Shown: positions 25,385 to 34,488, counted from the stretch's first letter. The stretch: 64,000 nt of DNA from JAJZKE01 sp963762395 (GCA_963762395.1 CAVXKL010000001.1:186001-250000); one strand, 5' to 3'. The notes: a model not told the origin generated them from the sequence alone. Translations and numbers: made by a program.

Positions 25385-26359
25385 ATGGCTGAAACCAAAC
25401 ATCAACTTATGGAAAAAGCTAAAAGCCTAGGCCTTAAGGTCGATCCAACCTTTAAAATGGCTGATCTTCGCATTCTAATAGCCGAAGCAACAAAAAAGCC
25501 CCCCAGGGAAACTAAAAAAGAAGTTAAGCCTAAAGATGTTAGCGATGTTGCTAAGTCTGGCAAAAGAAGTGCCAAAGCTATCCGAGAAGCTGAAGAACAA
25601 GAGGAGAAAAAGGTTCCAAAAGACGAAGTGGCTAAAAAAGCTGCTAAAACTCAGAAGCCGCCTCGTACTAGACTCGAAAGAAGGTCAAAAGGTTATAGGA
25701 AGAGCGCCGAAAAAATTGAACACGGAAAGACGTACAACTTAAAAGAAGCCGTTGATCTAGTTAAGGGCACATCTCACGTTAAGTTTGATGCTAGCGTTGA
25801 ACTACATATCAACCTGGGTGTTGACCCAAGACAAGCTGACCAGAACATTAGAGATAATGTTCTTCTTCCGGCAGGCAGCGGTAAGAAACTAAAGATAGCT
25901 GCCCTAACAGACAACCCGGAGGAAGCTTTGTCTGCTGGTGCAGATAAAGCTGGTGGCGATGATTTAATCCAAAGCTTCGAAAACGGAATACTAGACTTTG
26001 ACATATTAATTGCCATGCCGTCATTTATGCCTAAGCTCGGTAAATATGCCAAAGTTTTAGGACCAAAGGGTCTAATGCCTAATTCAAAGAGCGGTACTGT
26101 TACTGCTGATGTTAAAAAAGCAGTCAGTGAAGCAAAGGCTGGACGGGTCGAGTACCGAGTCGATTCAGCCGGTATTATTCATTTGAGCGTTGGTAAAGTT
26201 AGTTTTGAAGCAAAGGCACTTGAAGATAACGTTATAGCCATAATCACCTCAATCAAGGCTAATAAACCATCAAGCGTCAAGAGCGACTACATTAAATCCG
26301 CCTATATCACGACTACCATGGGGCCATCAATCAACTTCGACATTAATAGCGTTAACTAG
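25385..26359 (+). CDS. rplA: 50S ribosomal protein L1 with long N-terminal extension
   Basis: L1 forms the mobile E-site stalk. Residues about 100-324 are a full L1 (YNLKEAVDLVKGTSHVKFD; MPKLGKYAKVLGPKGLMPN; GRVEYRVDSAGIIHLSVGK). The first ~95 residues are extra: a short helical SAP/Rho-N-like segment (HQLMEKAKSLGLKVDPTFK) then a Lys/Glu-rich linker. Most bacterial L1 proteins lack this. It ends 4 nt from a convergent gene. Confidence 0.96.
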   Translation: MAETKHQLMEKAKSLGLKVDPTFKMADLRILIAEATKKPPRETKKEVKPKDVSDVAKSGKRSAKAIREAEEQEEKKVPKDEVAKKAAKTQKPPRTRLERRSKGYRKSAEKIEHGKTYNLKEAVDLVKGTSHVKFDASVELHINLGVDPRQADQNIRDNVLLPAGSGKKLKIAALTDNPEEALSAGADKAGGDDLIQSFENGILDFDILIAMPSFMPKLGKYAKVLGPKGLMPNSKSGTVTADVKKAVSEAKAGRVEYRVDSAGIIHLSVGKVSFEAKALEDNVIAIITSIKANKPSSVKSDYIKSAYITTTMGPSINFDINSVN

Positions 26360-26362
26360 TCA

Positions 26363-28081
26363 CTATTTTCTTGGTCTTAAATAGCTTTTAGCAGTTGAGC
26401 TCATAGCCCACATTAGTGAGTTCATAATTTTAGTAAAGTTGGCAATACCGCCTTTATATGCCACATATCTAGGCTGCCACATAGGCTGATACTTATTTTT
26501 AAACCTGTAAAGACCGCTGAATGAGTAAAAGCGGTCACCGTTAGCATAAGCAAAGCTTAACACCTTACTAATAAGGCCTTTGCTGTCTTCATCATCATCC
26601 ATGCCGACTAAGGGGCAAAGACCCATGTTAATCCGTTTATATCCCTCTTCAATCAGACTTTGGCAAAGATTAACTAGTAAATAGTCATTAATATTGCCTG
26701 GGGCGCTATTAGATGATCTTAAGAGATCATAAGTCGCTTCTTCTTTATCAAAATCAGCCGGAATTATGTTGACGAAACCCTGAATAGTACCGGCCGCATC
26801 TCTAGCTACCGCAATGTCACACATAGCCATGTAGTTCTCCGTAAAATAACCCATAGCATAGCCCCGTTCGGCATGATTGCCTCTGCTTAGCCACTGATCG
26901 GACACTTCCTTAAGACGGGATATAACAGCCGCGTGATATGGCGGTCTTAAAACTTCAAAGCTATACCCCAATTTACTAAACCTGCTAACAATGTTCCTAA
27001 AATATTTATCTAATACGGTCTCTGAAGTAAATTTATACAGATCGACAACGGCCTCTTCGCCAATCTTTTGCATATTAAAACCTAGATCCCCGTAAACATC
27101 TTTAAGCAAATCATCACAGTGTATTATTGCCGGCTGCCAGTCATTGCCAAAACAAACATATTCAAATTCGCTTAAAAGCTGTTTAAAGCGGGCTTTCTTA
27201 CCAGTCGGTCCGCCGACAATTAAAGCTGCTCCATGACGGACATGAAAAGCTAAGCCGCTTTTTTCGCTAGAGTCAAAGAAATATTGTTTGTCATGAGGCC
27301 AAATCTTAAAGAAATCTTCACTGACAGCATCGTGCTGGTCATTAAGCAGGCCCTTAAACTTTTCAATAGCCCCTCTTTGGTCACCAAATCTGGCTTTAAG
27401 TGGCTGGAAGAAAGCAACTAGAACATACAGAACGGCAAAGACTGTAATAAAAGATAACGAATCGGCAAACAGTTTAGCCCGCCTGGTATAAGCAACTATT
27501 GGCTTGGTGGTTAAGTTTAACTGATCGACCGCGTAGTGCATAGCGGCCGGTATAGACAGCTGGTGATGGAAACCTTTCCGACCTAAAACATAAAAACCAA
27601 TTGTGCCGTAAATAAATGTTAAGGCTAAGATAATAAACGAGGTTATAACGGCAGTTCGAAAACCCTGGGAATCACTCCTTACGACATACTTTTTACGATT
27701 AATAAGCAAGAGGGCTAAAATAACCAGCGGCAGAATTACGGCCCGAGTAACGCTAAACCAAGTAAGGTGATGGTGAATCTGGAAATCATCGATTAAACCT
27801 TCGATGTCGGCGCCGAGATAGAACACATATGCAGCCAGGGTGGCAATAAAAGCCGTTCTTTTTCTCCTGGCAAGAAGAGTACTTAGATAAATTATAGTTA
27901 GACCGATACCAAGTGTTAGGTCAACAGAAAAATCGGTTAACATACCGTGGCGATGAGCCATCAGCTGGTTAAATAGAGTAAATATAACAATTAAAATACC
28001 GTGCAGTAGTACGGCTAGAGCTACTAATCTAGGCCCGAACAAAACTTCTAATCTGCGGCGGATCGTCAATTCTTTATTCAT
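26363..28081 (-). CDS. MprF-like membrane aminoacyltransferase (DUF2156)
   Basis: A 572-residue protein with about six N-terminal membrane segments (1-240) and a cytoplasmic DUF2156/GNAT-like domain (about 265-560). It resembles the catalytic half of MprF, which transfers lysine or alanine from aminoacyl-tRNA to phosphatidylglycerol. Supporting blocks: AALIVGGPTGKKARF, ERGYAMGYFTENYM and AVARDAAGTIQGFVNI. The flippase half is missing here, but a UPF0104-type membrane protein at 51 kb resembles that half. The amino acid and lipid are not determinable. Confidence 0.8.
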   Translation of the reverse strand: MNKELTIRRRLEVLFGPRLVALAVLLHGILIVIFTLFNQLMAHRHGMLTDFSVDLTLGIGLTIIYLSTLLARRKRTAFIATLAAYVFYLGADIEGLIDDFQIHHHLTWFSVTRAVILPLVILALLLINRKKYVVRSDSQGFRTAVITSFIILALTFIYGTIGFYVLGRKGFHHQLSIPAAMHYAVDQLNLTTKPIVAYTRRAKLFADSLSFITVFAVLYVLVAFFQPLKARFGDQRGAIEKFKGLLNDQHDAVSEDFFKIWPHDKQYFFDSSEKSGLAFHVRHGAALIVGGPTGKKARFKQLLSEFEYVCFGNDWQPAIIHCDDLLKDVYGDLGFNMQKIGEEAVVDLYKFTSETVLDKYFRNIVSRFSKLGYSFEVLRPPYHAAVISRLKEVSDQWLSRGNHAERGYAMGYFTENYMAMCDIAVARDAAGTIQGFVNIIPADFDKEEATYDLLRSSNSAPGNINDYLLVNLCQSLIEEGYKRINMGLCPLVGMDDDEDSKGLISKVLSFAYANGDRFYSFSGLYRFKNKYQPMWQPRYVAYKGGIANFTKIMNSLMWAMSSTAKSYLRPRK

Positions 28082-28234
28082 TTTGTTATAAATATTGTAC
28101 TAAATATTACCCCTATCAGCTAAAAATCTTTAGACATCAATTTGCCTAAAAAAACACATCATGTTTATGCTTGCCAAAGCTTAAGCTAGGCCTCTACAAT
28201 AGAGATATTACTTTTGGAGGGTGACCGTAAGTTA

Positions 28235-28948
28235 ATGTCGGTATTTAGTAACACACAAATCTTACAAGCAGTGGAGGAAGGGCACATTGTTTGCCATCCC
28301 TTTAATCCGAAGAATGTTTCCCATGCTTCAATGGACGTAACTCTTGGCTATTACTACTACCGTATTGAAAGACAAAACGAACGAACCATCTATAACCCTT
28401 TTGATAGAGAAGATGTTGAAAGATACTTCGACGGCCCGTATAAAGCCATGGCCCACAAGCAGTGGAGCGATTTAAATGGCTATAAAATGGTAGCCAACAT
28501 TCCGCCTGAGCATCCGGTAATTATCTTAAAGCCAAGAGAAAGAATTCTAGCCCACACCCATGAATTCTTCGGCATCTTTCCGCCAGGCGCCTATGAGCTT
28601 AAATCACGCTCCAGCTGGGGCAGGAATGGTATCGCCGTCTGCTTTGATGCCGGCTGGGTAGATCCCGGGTATATTAACCGCCTTACTCTAGAAATATATA
28701 ACTTGAATGAAACTGAATCAGTCTTAATCCCGGTCGGTGAAAGGATAGCCCAGGCAGTTTTCCATGAAACAGGCAAGGTTGAAGGCAGCTACGGTCTAGG
28801 CCGGCACAACGGCTATAGCGGCAAATACCAGCAAGGCACGGATCTTGAAACCATCATTAAGACTTGGTCGCCAGATAAAATGCTGCCGATGTCATACAAA
28901 GACATGCGCCAAATGCCAGTTAAAATTGAGGGTTTACCTTATGACTAA
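28235..28948 (+). CDS. dcd: dCTP deaminase / dUTPase-family enzyme
   Basis: Converts dCTP to dUTP (or dUMP) for thymidylate synthesis. The 237-residue trimeric-dUTPase-fold protein has SMDVTLGYYYYRI, the active-site block KSRSSWGRNGIAV and AGWVDPGYINRLTLEIYN, then GERIAQAVF. ATG 28235 is chosen; TACAAT lies at 28195-28200 and a GGAGG site at 28216-28220. It is 8 nt upstream of the Tmk-ThyX fusion, so the two supply dTTP together. Confidence 0.9.
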   Translation: MSVFSNTQILQAVEEGHIVCHPFNPKNVSHASMDVTLGYYYYRIERQNERTIYNPFDREDVERYFDGPYKAMAHKQWSDLNGYKMVANIPPEHPVIILKPRERILAHTHEFFGIFPPGAYELKSRSSWGRNGIAVCFDAGWVDPGYINRLTLEIYNLNETESVLIPVGERIAQAVFHETGKVEGSYGLGRHNGYSGKYQQGTDLETIIKTWSPDKMLPMSYKDMRQMPVKIEGLPYD

Positions 28949-28956
28949 GGAATAAT

Positions 28957-31287
28957 ATGAGCCGACCAGGAAAATATATCGTTATCGAGGGACCGGAAGG
29001 CGTAGGTAAAACTACTCAAGTATTAGAGCTTGCCAGCCGCCTGGCGGCTGCTAATTTACCTTACCGCGTTTTACGAGAACCAGACAGCCAGAGCGATCTA
29101 ACGGCCAGAGCGATTAGGCAGCTTACTCAAGATCCTCGCTACCCAATGAACACCAAAACGGAAGTACTTCTATATAACGCCGCCCGTTCTCAAAGCCTTC
29201 AAGTTATTAGAAATAGTGTTGACCAAGGCATTATTTGTCTTGTTGACCGAAACTACCTAACAACTTTAGCCGTTCAATACTATGGCCGTGGAGATATTCC
29301 CGACTATAACGCCATAAACAGCATTATCAGCTTTGCAGTCGGCGGCATAGAACCAGACTTATGTGTCGTTTTAGATGCTCCAGCACAAGTCCTAAAATCA
29401 AGAACAACTGCGCGCCATCAAGGCGAGCGTTTTGACAATTTAGACCTGGCTATGCTGGAAAGAATAAGATCAGGTTATCTTTGGGAAGCAAAGCAAAGGG
29501 GCATGCCGGTAATATTCGCTACCGAACCGATGGAAAAGGTAGCCGATAAGATATGGGTAATGGTTGCCGAGACATTGGCTATTAAAGATTCAAAGAGCCT
29601 AGTCAGCGCTTCCAAACCAGTTTCAGTTAAAGAAATAATTTCAGAAACCAAGTTCTACCAGGAACCAGGGATTCAGGAAGAGATTAAAAAACAAGAACAT
29701 AAACAACTTCTAGTCAAAGACGATCAAGGCCGTTTTGAAATAACCGAAGATGGTCGGGATTATCTAGATTCTATACTAACCAACTCAACTGGCAATGTTT
29801 ATGTTTTCAACAACAAGCTTAGTCCGGTGACTATCGCCGCTGCCATGGCCAGACTTAGTCGTCGCTTTGATGACATGCGAATCACTATCCTAGATGAATT
29901 TTCCGCATCAGAAGGCAAAGATGAAAAGCTCCTGCAAAGAGTAATAACGGCCTATGGTGATGATTCGGTCCAGCAGTTAAGCGGTATTCACTTCGTTATT
30001 GAGAATGCTTCTAATCTACTAACAAAGAAGCTTGAATGGGGCAGGCTGGCAGCCTATCTTGAACAATCGACGAGATATATTTTCTACGACCAGAAAGATA
30101 AAGATGATAAATATAAATACTACACACCGGAACATCTAAAACCAGCCATTAAGAAGCAGTATAAGGCAGATATGGATGCCATTTTTGATAACTATTCATT
30201 CCTGGTCAGAAAGTTAACTGATTACGTCTGTAAGAACTCTAAGGTGCCAAAAGAAAAGCAGGACATTGCCTGGCAAGGTGCAACCAGAGCCCAGGCCTGT
30301 GATGCTATCCGTCCAGTCCTGCCGGTAGCAACAAGATCAACTGTTGGCGTCTATGCCTCCGCTCAGTCACTCGAAAACCTTATCTACCATCTAATGAGCG
30401 ATAGTCTGCCGGAATATCGTCTAACGGGCGAACAGCTTCTCACGGAGGCCCGTAAAGTCGTCCCCATGTTCCTGGAACGAGCAGATAAGCCGGAACGCGG
30501 TGGCGCCTTTATAGCTTATAGGGCAGCTAATGAACAGGCTGTAAATAAGCTAGCCGATAAATATCTGCCAGACAGCTACCCGGCTGAAGAAATAGAAAAT
30601 GTAACTCTAGTCGACTACTACCCCAAGAACGAGCTCGATTTAATTGCCGACATGCTATATAGCTCATCCGAGTTGAGCTTGCAGCAAATTAAAAAAGAAC
30701 TGTTTAAGTTAACGTATGAACAAAAGTTAGAAATATTTAATACTTATATTGGTGAAAGGCTGAACAGACGACACCGACCAGGCAGAGCGATGGAAAAAGC
30801 CCATTATTCCTGGGACATTGTTTGTGACTACGGCATATTCCGTGACCTCCAGAGGCACCGTATGGTCGATGACCTGGAATGGCAACGATTATCTCCTAGA
30901 TACGGCTATGAAACACCAGAACTAGTTCAGAAAGCAGGCTTAACAGACAAATTTGACGCCTGTTTTGACCTCAGTCTTAATCTATTTAGCAAAATGCAAA
31001 AGGCTGGCTACGGTTTGGAGGCTCAATATGCCACACTACTAGGACATAGGATGCGCTGGAAGGTAACATATAACGCTCGGGAAGCTATGCATCTCCATGA
31101 GCTCCGAACCAGCCCACAAGGCCACCCATCCTACCGAAAACTGGTCAAACAAATGCATGACAAATTAGCTGAAGTTCATCCTTTAATTGCTGAATCGATG
31201 AAATTCGTTAACAAAGATGAAGACCCTGAACTGATTAGACTAGCTGCCGAAAGATACACTCAGTTTAAGCTCAAAAAATTGAAGTAA
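28957..31287 (+). CDS. Thymidylate kinase fused to tandem ThyX-like domains
   Basis: A 776-residue fusion. Residues 1-205 are thymidylate kinase: P-loop EGPEGVGKTTQ, LREPDSQS (DRX-type site) and LVDRNYLTTLAVQYYG. After a linker, two ThyX-like units follow. The first (about 275-515) keeps EQSTRY but has EWGR where the RHR motif should be; the second (about 545-776) has RHRMVDDLEWQRLSPRY, a degenerate form of RHRxxS(x4)SxRY. ThyX makes dTMP from dUMP with FAD and methylenetetrahydrofolate, and Tmk makes dTDP, so one polypeptide could channel dUMP to dTDP. With dcd upstream the route dCTP to dTDP is nearly complete. Catalysis by the ThyX part is unproven. Confidence 0.85.
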   Translation: MSRPGKYIVIEGPEGVGKTTQVLELASRLAAANLPYRVLREPDSQSDLTARAIRQLTQDPRYPMNTKTEVLLYNAARSQSLQVIRNSVDQGIICLVDRNYLTTLAVQYYGRGDIPDYNAINSIISFAVGGIEPDLCVVLDAPAQVLKSRTTARHQGERFDNLDLAMLERIRSGYLWEAKQRGMPVIFATEPMEKVADKIWVMVAETLAIKDSKSLVSASKPVSVKEIISETKFYQEPGIQEEIKKQEHKQLLVKDDQGRFEITEDGRDYLDSILTNSTGNVYVFNNKLSPVTIAAAMARLSRRFDDMRITILDEFSASEGKDEKLLQRVITAYGDDSVQQLSGIHFVIENASNLLTKKLEWGRLAAYLEQSTRYIFYDQKDKDDKYKYYTPEHLKPAIKKQYKADMDAIFDNYSFLVRKLTDYVCKNSKVPKEKQDIAWQGATRAQACDAIRPVLPVATRSTVGVYASAQSLENLIYHLMSDSLPEYRLTGEQLLTEARKVVPMFLERADKPERGGAFIAYRAANEQAVNKLADKYLPDSYPAEEIENVTLVDYYPKNELDLIADMLYSSSELSLQQIKKELFKLTYEQKLEIFNTYIGERLNRRHRPGRAMEKAHYSWDIVCDYGIFRDLQRHRMVDDLEWQRLSPRYGYETPELVQKAGLTDKFDACFDLSLNLFSKMQKAGYGLEAQYATLLGHRMRWKVTYNAREAMHLHELRTSPQGHPSYRKLVKQMHDKLAEVHPLIAESMKFVNKDEDPELIRLAAERYTQFKLKKLK

Positions 31288-31383
31288 ACACAAATTATAT
31301 AAATCTGACCGAATGGCCGTATCTATCAGTCTACACAACATATAGTTGCGCTATTTAAAACATAGCTATATGATATCTGTCAA

Positions 31384-31953
31384 ATGACTAGTTATGAAAT
31401 GTATGACAATGCTGGTCAAATTCCTTTTGAAGACTGGTATAAAATAGGAATAAAAATACCGATCTTAGACATTGATGGCACGTTAACTTCTTTTCATCAA
31501 GATGACCTTATTGAAGAAGTAATTCAGGGATTTATAGATAACAGGTTGAACGAATTTTTCCCTGAAATAGCACTTGTATCAAACAGCAGCGACCCGAAAC
31601 ATACCCATAGAGTTGCAGAGAATCTTGCAGAGACTCTAGGTGGCATATTTATCTATTCTATATGCCAAGCGGAAATTCCGGGTAGAGCTCGTAAACCAAA
31701 TCCAATAATGGGTTTAGGGGTAGCTTCATATTTTAGCGTTAAGCCTGCTGAGCTCGGAGTCATTGGCGATAGGCGCTTAATAGATATTAGATTTGGCGAA
31801 AAGCTTGGTGCTGGAGCTATAGCACTTTGTAACAAAGTCGGCGAAGGTGATGCACGAGGTGTTCTAGCATTACGATATCTGGAAAAGTTATTAGTTAGTA
31901 TAGAGATGACTGAAGCTACATCTGATAAAGGACGACTTTGGACACCTCAGTAA
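31384..31953 (+). CDS. HAD-superfamily phosphatase (YqeG-like)
   Basis: A 189-residue HAD protein: motif I DIDGTLT near 29-35 (nucleophile Asp and the +2 Asp), motif II VSNSS, and motif III/IV KPNP with GVIGDRRLIDIRFGEKLGA. The cap is minimal. It resembles YqeG/phosphatidylglycerophosphate phosphatase-type enzymes. Substrate unproven. The upstream 96 nt has an imperfect -10 region. Confidence 0.75.
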   Translation: MTSYEMYDNAGQIPFEDWYKIGIKIPILDIDGTLTSFHQDDLIEEVIQGFIDNRLNEFFPEIALVSNSSDPKHTHRVAENLAETLGGIFIYSICQAEIPGRARKPNPIMGLGVASYFSVKPAELGVIGDRRLIDIRFGEKLGAGAIALCNKVGEGDARGVLALRYLEKLLVSIEMTEATSDKGRLWTPQ

Positions 31954-31996
31954 TATCTATACCTAACTGACTAATGCCTAATAATCTAAAAACAGC

Positions 31997-32025
31997 TTGG
32001 CAACAACTCCGTAATTTAGTAAAAT
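31997..32025 (+). promoter_or_regulatory. Promoter of rplJ-rplL
   Basis: TTGGCA (31997-32002), 17-nt spacer, TAAAAT (32020-32025). It gives a leader of about 175 nt before rplJ, unusually long for this genome. Confidence 0.65.
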
Positions 32026-32031
32026 AAGGAT

Positions 32032-32207
32032 AACGTTGCCAGAGACAGCGACGGGAAGTAATATTCCTTGATAATGTCGCCGAGGTAAAGATCTATTTTA
32101 GTCTTTGGTACATATACGACCAAAGATTTTTTATTTAGGCAACGATTATAAGGCACGAACAGAGGTCGATACGCTGCCTTTAACTAATTAAAACAAGGTA
32201 ACAATAA
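32032..32207 (+). promoter_or_regulatory. Long structured leader of rplJ (L10 leader)
   Basis: In many bacteria the L10(L12)4 complex binds such a leader to repress its own operon. Here the leader contains a stem-loop-rich 5' half (around GCCAGAGACAGCGACGGGAAG), the terminator-like hairpin at 32102-32132, and an AAGGT ribosome site just before the ATG. The exact L10 binding site was not folded. Confidence 0.55.
32102..32132 (+). terminator. Intrinsic terminator/attenuator in rplJ leader
   Basis: TCTTTGGT (32102-32109), 9-nt loop, ACCAAAGA (32119-32126), then six T. It sits inside the leader between promoter and rplJ, so it most likely acts as a conditional attenuator. Confidence 0.75.
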
Positions 32208-32744
32208 ATGGCATTAACTAAAGATAAGAAAGCCCAGGTAGTTGAGGAGGTATCCAGTTTACTGAATAGTTCTAAGCTAACAGTGGCTGCTAAATACTCG
32301 GGTGTAAATGTTAAGGCAATGCAGTCGCTAAGACGAAGTGGCCGGGATAACGGCACGGTGATTAAAATTGTTAAAAATCGCCTCGTGATAAGAGCACTCA
32401 AGGATATTCCTAAATTTAAGGATATTGACACTTCGGTTCTCTCAGACATGCTCTTATATGCCTTTAATAGCACAGATGAAGTTGCCCCAGCCCAAACACT
32501 GGCTAACTTCGCTAAAGTCAGCCCAACAATAGAATTTATCGGTGCTTTTTCGTCCGATGGTAAATTCTTGCCATCAGAAGACGTTAAAGCCATCGCCAGC
32601 TTGCCGTCAAAGGATCAGTTAAAATCTATTCTAGCTGGTACGCTGGCCGCCCCGCTTAACGGATTCGTGAGTGTTATTAGCAGCAATGTACGCGCTGTAT
32701 TGAATATCCTAAATGCTCGAAGTGATCAGTTAAATAGTAATTAA
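32208..32744 (+). CDS. rplJ: 50S ribosomal protein L10
   Basis: L10 anchors L7/L12 dimers to the ribosomal stalk. The 178-residue product starts MALTKDKKAQVVEEV and has AKYSGVNVKAMQSLRRSGRD and VVIKIVKNRLVIRAL-like rRNA-binding blocks, then the C-terminal helix that binds L12. Normal length. Upstream of rplL with 11 nt between. Confidence 0.97.
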   Translation: MALTKDKKAQVVEEVSSLLNSSKLTVAAKYSGVNVKAMQSLRRSGRDNGTVIKIVKNRLVIRALKDIPKFKDIDTSVLSDMLLYAFNSTDEVAPAQTLANFAKVSPTIEFIGAFSSDGKFLPSEDVKAIASLPSKDQLKSILAGTLAAPLNGFVSVISSNVRAVLNILNARSDQLNSN

Positions 32745-32755
32745 GGAGAATTTAA

Positions 32756-33166
32756 ATGGCAGATAAAGATAAAGTAACTGTACCTAAGGAATTTGAAAGT
32801 TTAGTCAAAGAACTTGACAAACTAAGTGCTTTGGAAATTAGCAAATTCGTTAAGTTTCTAGAGGAATACTGGGGCGTAAGTGCGGCAGCCCCGGCTGCAG
32901 TTGTCGTTGCTCCAGCTGCTGGCGAAGCAGCTGCAGGTCCGGCCGAAGAAGAAAAGGCAGAGTTTGACGTAATTCTAAAAGACCCAGGTGCTCAGAAGGT
33001 GGCTATCATTAAAGCTGTCAAAGATATTACCGGTCTGGGTTTAGGCGAGGCTAAGGCATTAGTTGATACTGCTCCTAAAACTATTCTAGAGAAAGCTAAA
33101 AAAGACGACGCCGAGAACGCCAAGAAAGTCCTTGAAGAAGCTGGCGCAACAGTTGAACTTACTTAG
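32756..33166 (+). CDS. rplL: 50S ribosomal protein L7/L12
   Basis: Stalk protein that recruits translational GTPases. The 136-residue product has the N-terminal dimerisation domain (LDKLSALEISKFVKFLEE), an Ala-rich hinge (about 44-64) and the C-terminal domain with KVAIIKAVKDITGLGLGEAK. AAGGAG site upstream. The mobile element at 33177 is inserted just after its stop codon, separating it from its original downstream sequence, including any terminator. Confidence 0.98.
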   Translation: MADKDKVTVPKEFESLVKELDKLSALEISKFVKFLEEYWGVSAAAPAAVVVAPAAGEAAAGPAEEEKAEFDVILKDPGAQKVAIIKAVKDITGLGLGEAKALVDTAPKTILEKAKKDDAENAKKVLEEAGATVELT

Positions 33167-33168
33167 TC

Positions 33169-33176
33169 ACTTTTCC
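33169..33176 (+). repeat. Left copy of 8-bp target-site duplication
   Basis: ACTTTTCC directly before the left inverted repeat, 2 nt after the rplL stop. An identical ACTTTTCC follows the right inverted repeat at 38165-38172. An 8-bp duplication is what IS1595-family transposition makes. Confidence 0.85.
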
Positions 33177-33201
33177 GACGAGTATGTAGCCAAGACAAGT
33201 A
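33177..33201 (+). repeat. Left terminal inverted repeat of the transposon
   Basis: Sixteen perfectly matched bases (GACGAGTATGTAGCCA), two mismatches, then seven matched (ACAAGTA), relative to the right end. Weaker similarity continues for about 8 nt more. Confidence 0.85.
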
Positions 33202-33279
33202 ATTAGATAAGCTGATTCAGCTATTTTAGTACTTAAACACAGTTAGATATTCTACAACATAACGTACATAATATTATCC

Positions 33280-33308
33280 TTGACTTTATTCCTCAAGCCA
33301 AGTATAAT
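33280..33308 (+). promoter_or_regulatory. Transposase promoter
   Basis: TTGACT (33280-33285), exact 17-nt spacer, TATAAT (33303-33308). The ATG at 33316 begins 7 nt after the -10 box, so the transcript starts at or next to the start codon. Confidence 0.75.
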
Positions 33309-33315
33309 GTTTAGT

Positions 33316-34164
33316 ATGAGATACACGATAAAAGACATGAGGGTACAATTCCCCGACGACGATACTTGTCTGCAAATGATATTTGGTAGTCGCTATGGAG
33401 AATTAAAAGCGTGCCCTAAATGTGGCGTGGTCAATGCTAAGCATTATCGAGTTAAAGGTCGCATGAGTTTTGTTTGTAAGGAATGCCGACATCAGATATA
33501 TCCTTTAGTTGGTACAATCTTTGAAAAGTCTACTACTCCCTTAACTGATTGGTTTCATGCTATCTATCTATTCTCAGTATCAAAAAATGGCGTGAGCGCT
33601 AAGGAAATTGAAACGCAAGTAGGAGTAAGCTACAAGACTGCACATCGCATGGCTAAACAAATAAGACGCTTAATGTTTGAACATGGTATGTTAGGCGATT
33701 TAGGTCCAGTAGAAGTCGACGAGATGTATCCTAAAGTCAAAGGCCATGACAAACCGACAATTCCGGTAATGGCCGCCGTTGAGAACGGTGAGGTAAAAAC
33801 AGTAAGGCATGCAGTCGAACCTACAGTTAATGCAAGTTCGGCTTCAAGTTTTTTAGATGGTAACGTCTTCATAGGCTCAATGCTTCACACTGATGAGGCT
33901 AAAATCTATAGATACAAGTCAATAGAGGCTAACTACAACCATGGCTCAGTCAGGCATATTTGGCATGAATATGTTAAAGATGGAATAACGACTAACCACG
34001 TAGAAAATTTCTTTGGTCAGTTTAAAACTTCCTTGCTAGGCACATATCACTCAATATCTGCTACTTATTTAAATTCTTATGTTGCGGAGTTTGCTTTCCG
34101 GTATAACCACCGGAATGAGCAGATTTTCTCACTTTTGACGGCAAAGGCTGCGAAGCGAGTTTGA
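33316..34164 (+). CDS. IS1595-family transposase
   Basis: A 282-residue DDE-type transposase. An N-terminal zinc ribbon (CPKCGVVNAKHYRVKG, then CKECRHQIY) is followed by a helix-turn-helix (VSAKEIETQVGVSYKTAHRM) and the catalytic domain with EVDEMYP, HTDEAKIY and TNHVENFFGQFK supplying the acidic or Asn/Glu active-site positions of the ISXO2-like domain. It looks intact. ATG 33316 is used because earlier in-frame starts lie in the promoter. It probably moves the whole 5-kb unit. Confidence 0.92.
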   Translation: MRYTIKDMRVQFPDDDTCLQMIFGSRYGELKACPKCGVVNAKHYRVKGRMSFVCKECRHQIYPLVGTIFEKSTTPLTDWFHAIYLFSVSKNGVSAKEIETQVGVSYKTAHRMAKQIRRLMFEHGMLGDLGPVEVDEMYPKVKGHDKPTIPVMAAVENGEVKTVRHAVEPTVNASSASSFLDGNVFIGSMLHTDEAKIYRYKSIEANYNHGSVRHIWHEYVKDGITTNHVENFFGQFKTSLLGTYHSISATYLNSYVAEFAFRYNHRNEQIFSLLTAKAAKRV

Positions 34165-34399
34165 TAAGTTCCAGAAATTTCTTCTTACCCATATAGGCCT
34201 ATTATATCAATGTTTAACATATAAGCGACTTGGGCCATATATTAACTACGCGTAAGTAGACTGTTTAATATGAATTACGCAAATCTTGTTTATTAATGCT
34301 ATTACCTCTTGTAATTATTCTGTATTTGTGTGCTTAATACCTATATATATTATCTATAAGAAAATTAATGAATCTAAAGTACTTTAAGTATTTATTATA

Positions 34400-34405
34400 T
34401 ATAAT
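34400..34405 (+). promoter_or_regulatory. -10 box of avd
   Basis: TATAAT ending 7 nt before the avd ATG (34413), again a leaderless layout. The remaining gap 34165-34399 is AT-rich with no gene that I can support. Confidence 0.45.
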
Positions 34406-34412
34406 CTCCTAG

Positions 34413-34488
34413 ATGCAAGAGTTACCGGTCATTAATAGAACTGAAGAGCTATATGAAAATGTACTGCACATCACCAGTAAATTACCAT
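34413..34488 (+). pseudogene. DGR accessory protein Avd, 5' fragment
   Basis: Encodes about 25 residues, MQELPVINRTEELYENVLHI then TSKLP, matching the first helix of Avd-type four-helix-bundle proteins (pattern LPxIxRTxELYxxxxxxxxxLPK). The IS3-family element starts at 34489, and translation would run into it, stopping at 34541. The 3' part resumes at 35688 on the same strand. Avd binds the DGR reverse transcriptase and template RNA and is needed for mutagenic retrohoming in characterised DGRs. Confidence 0.75.
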
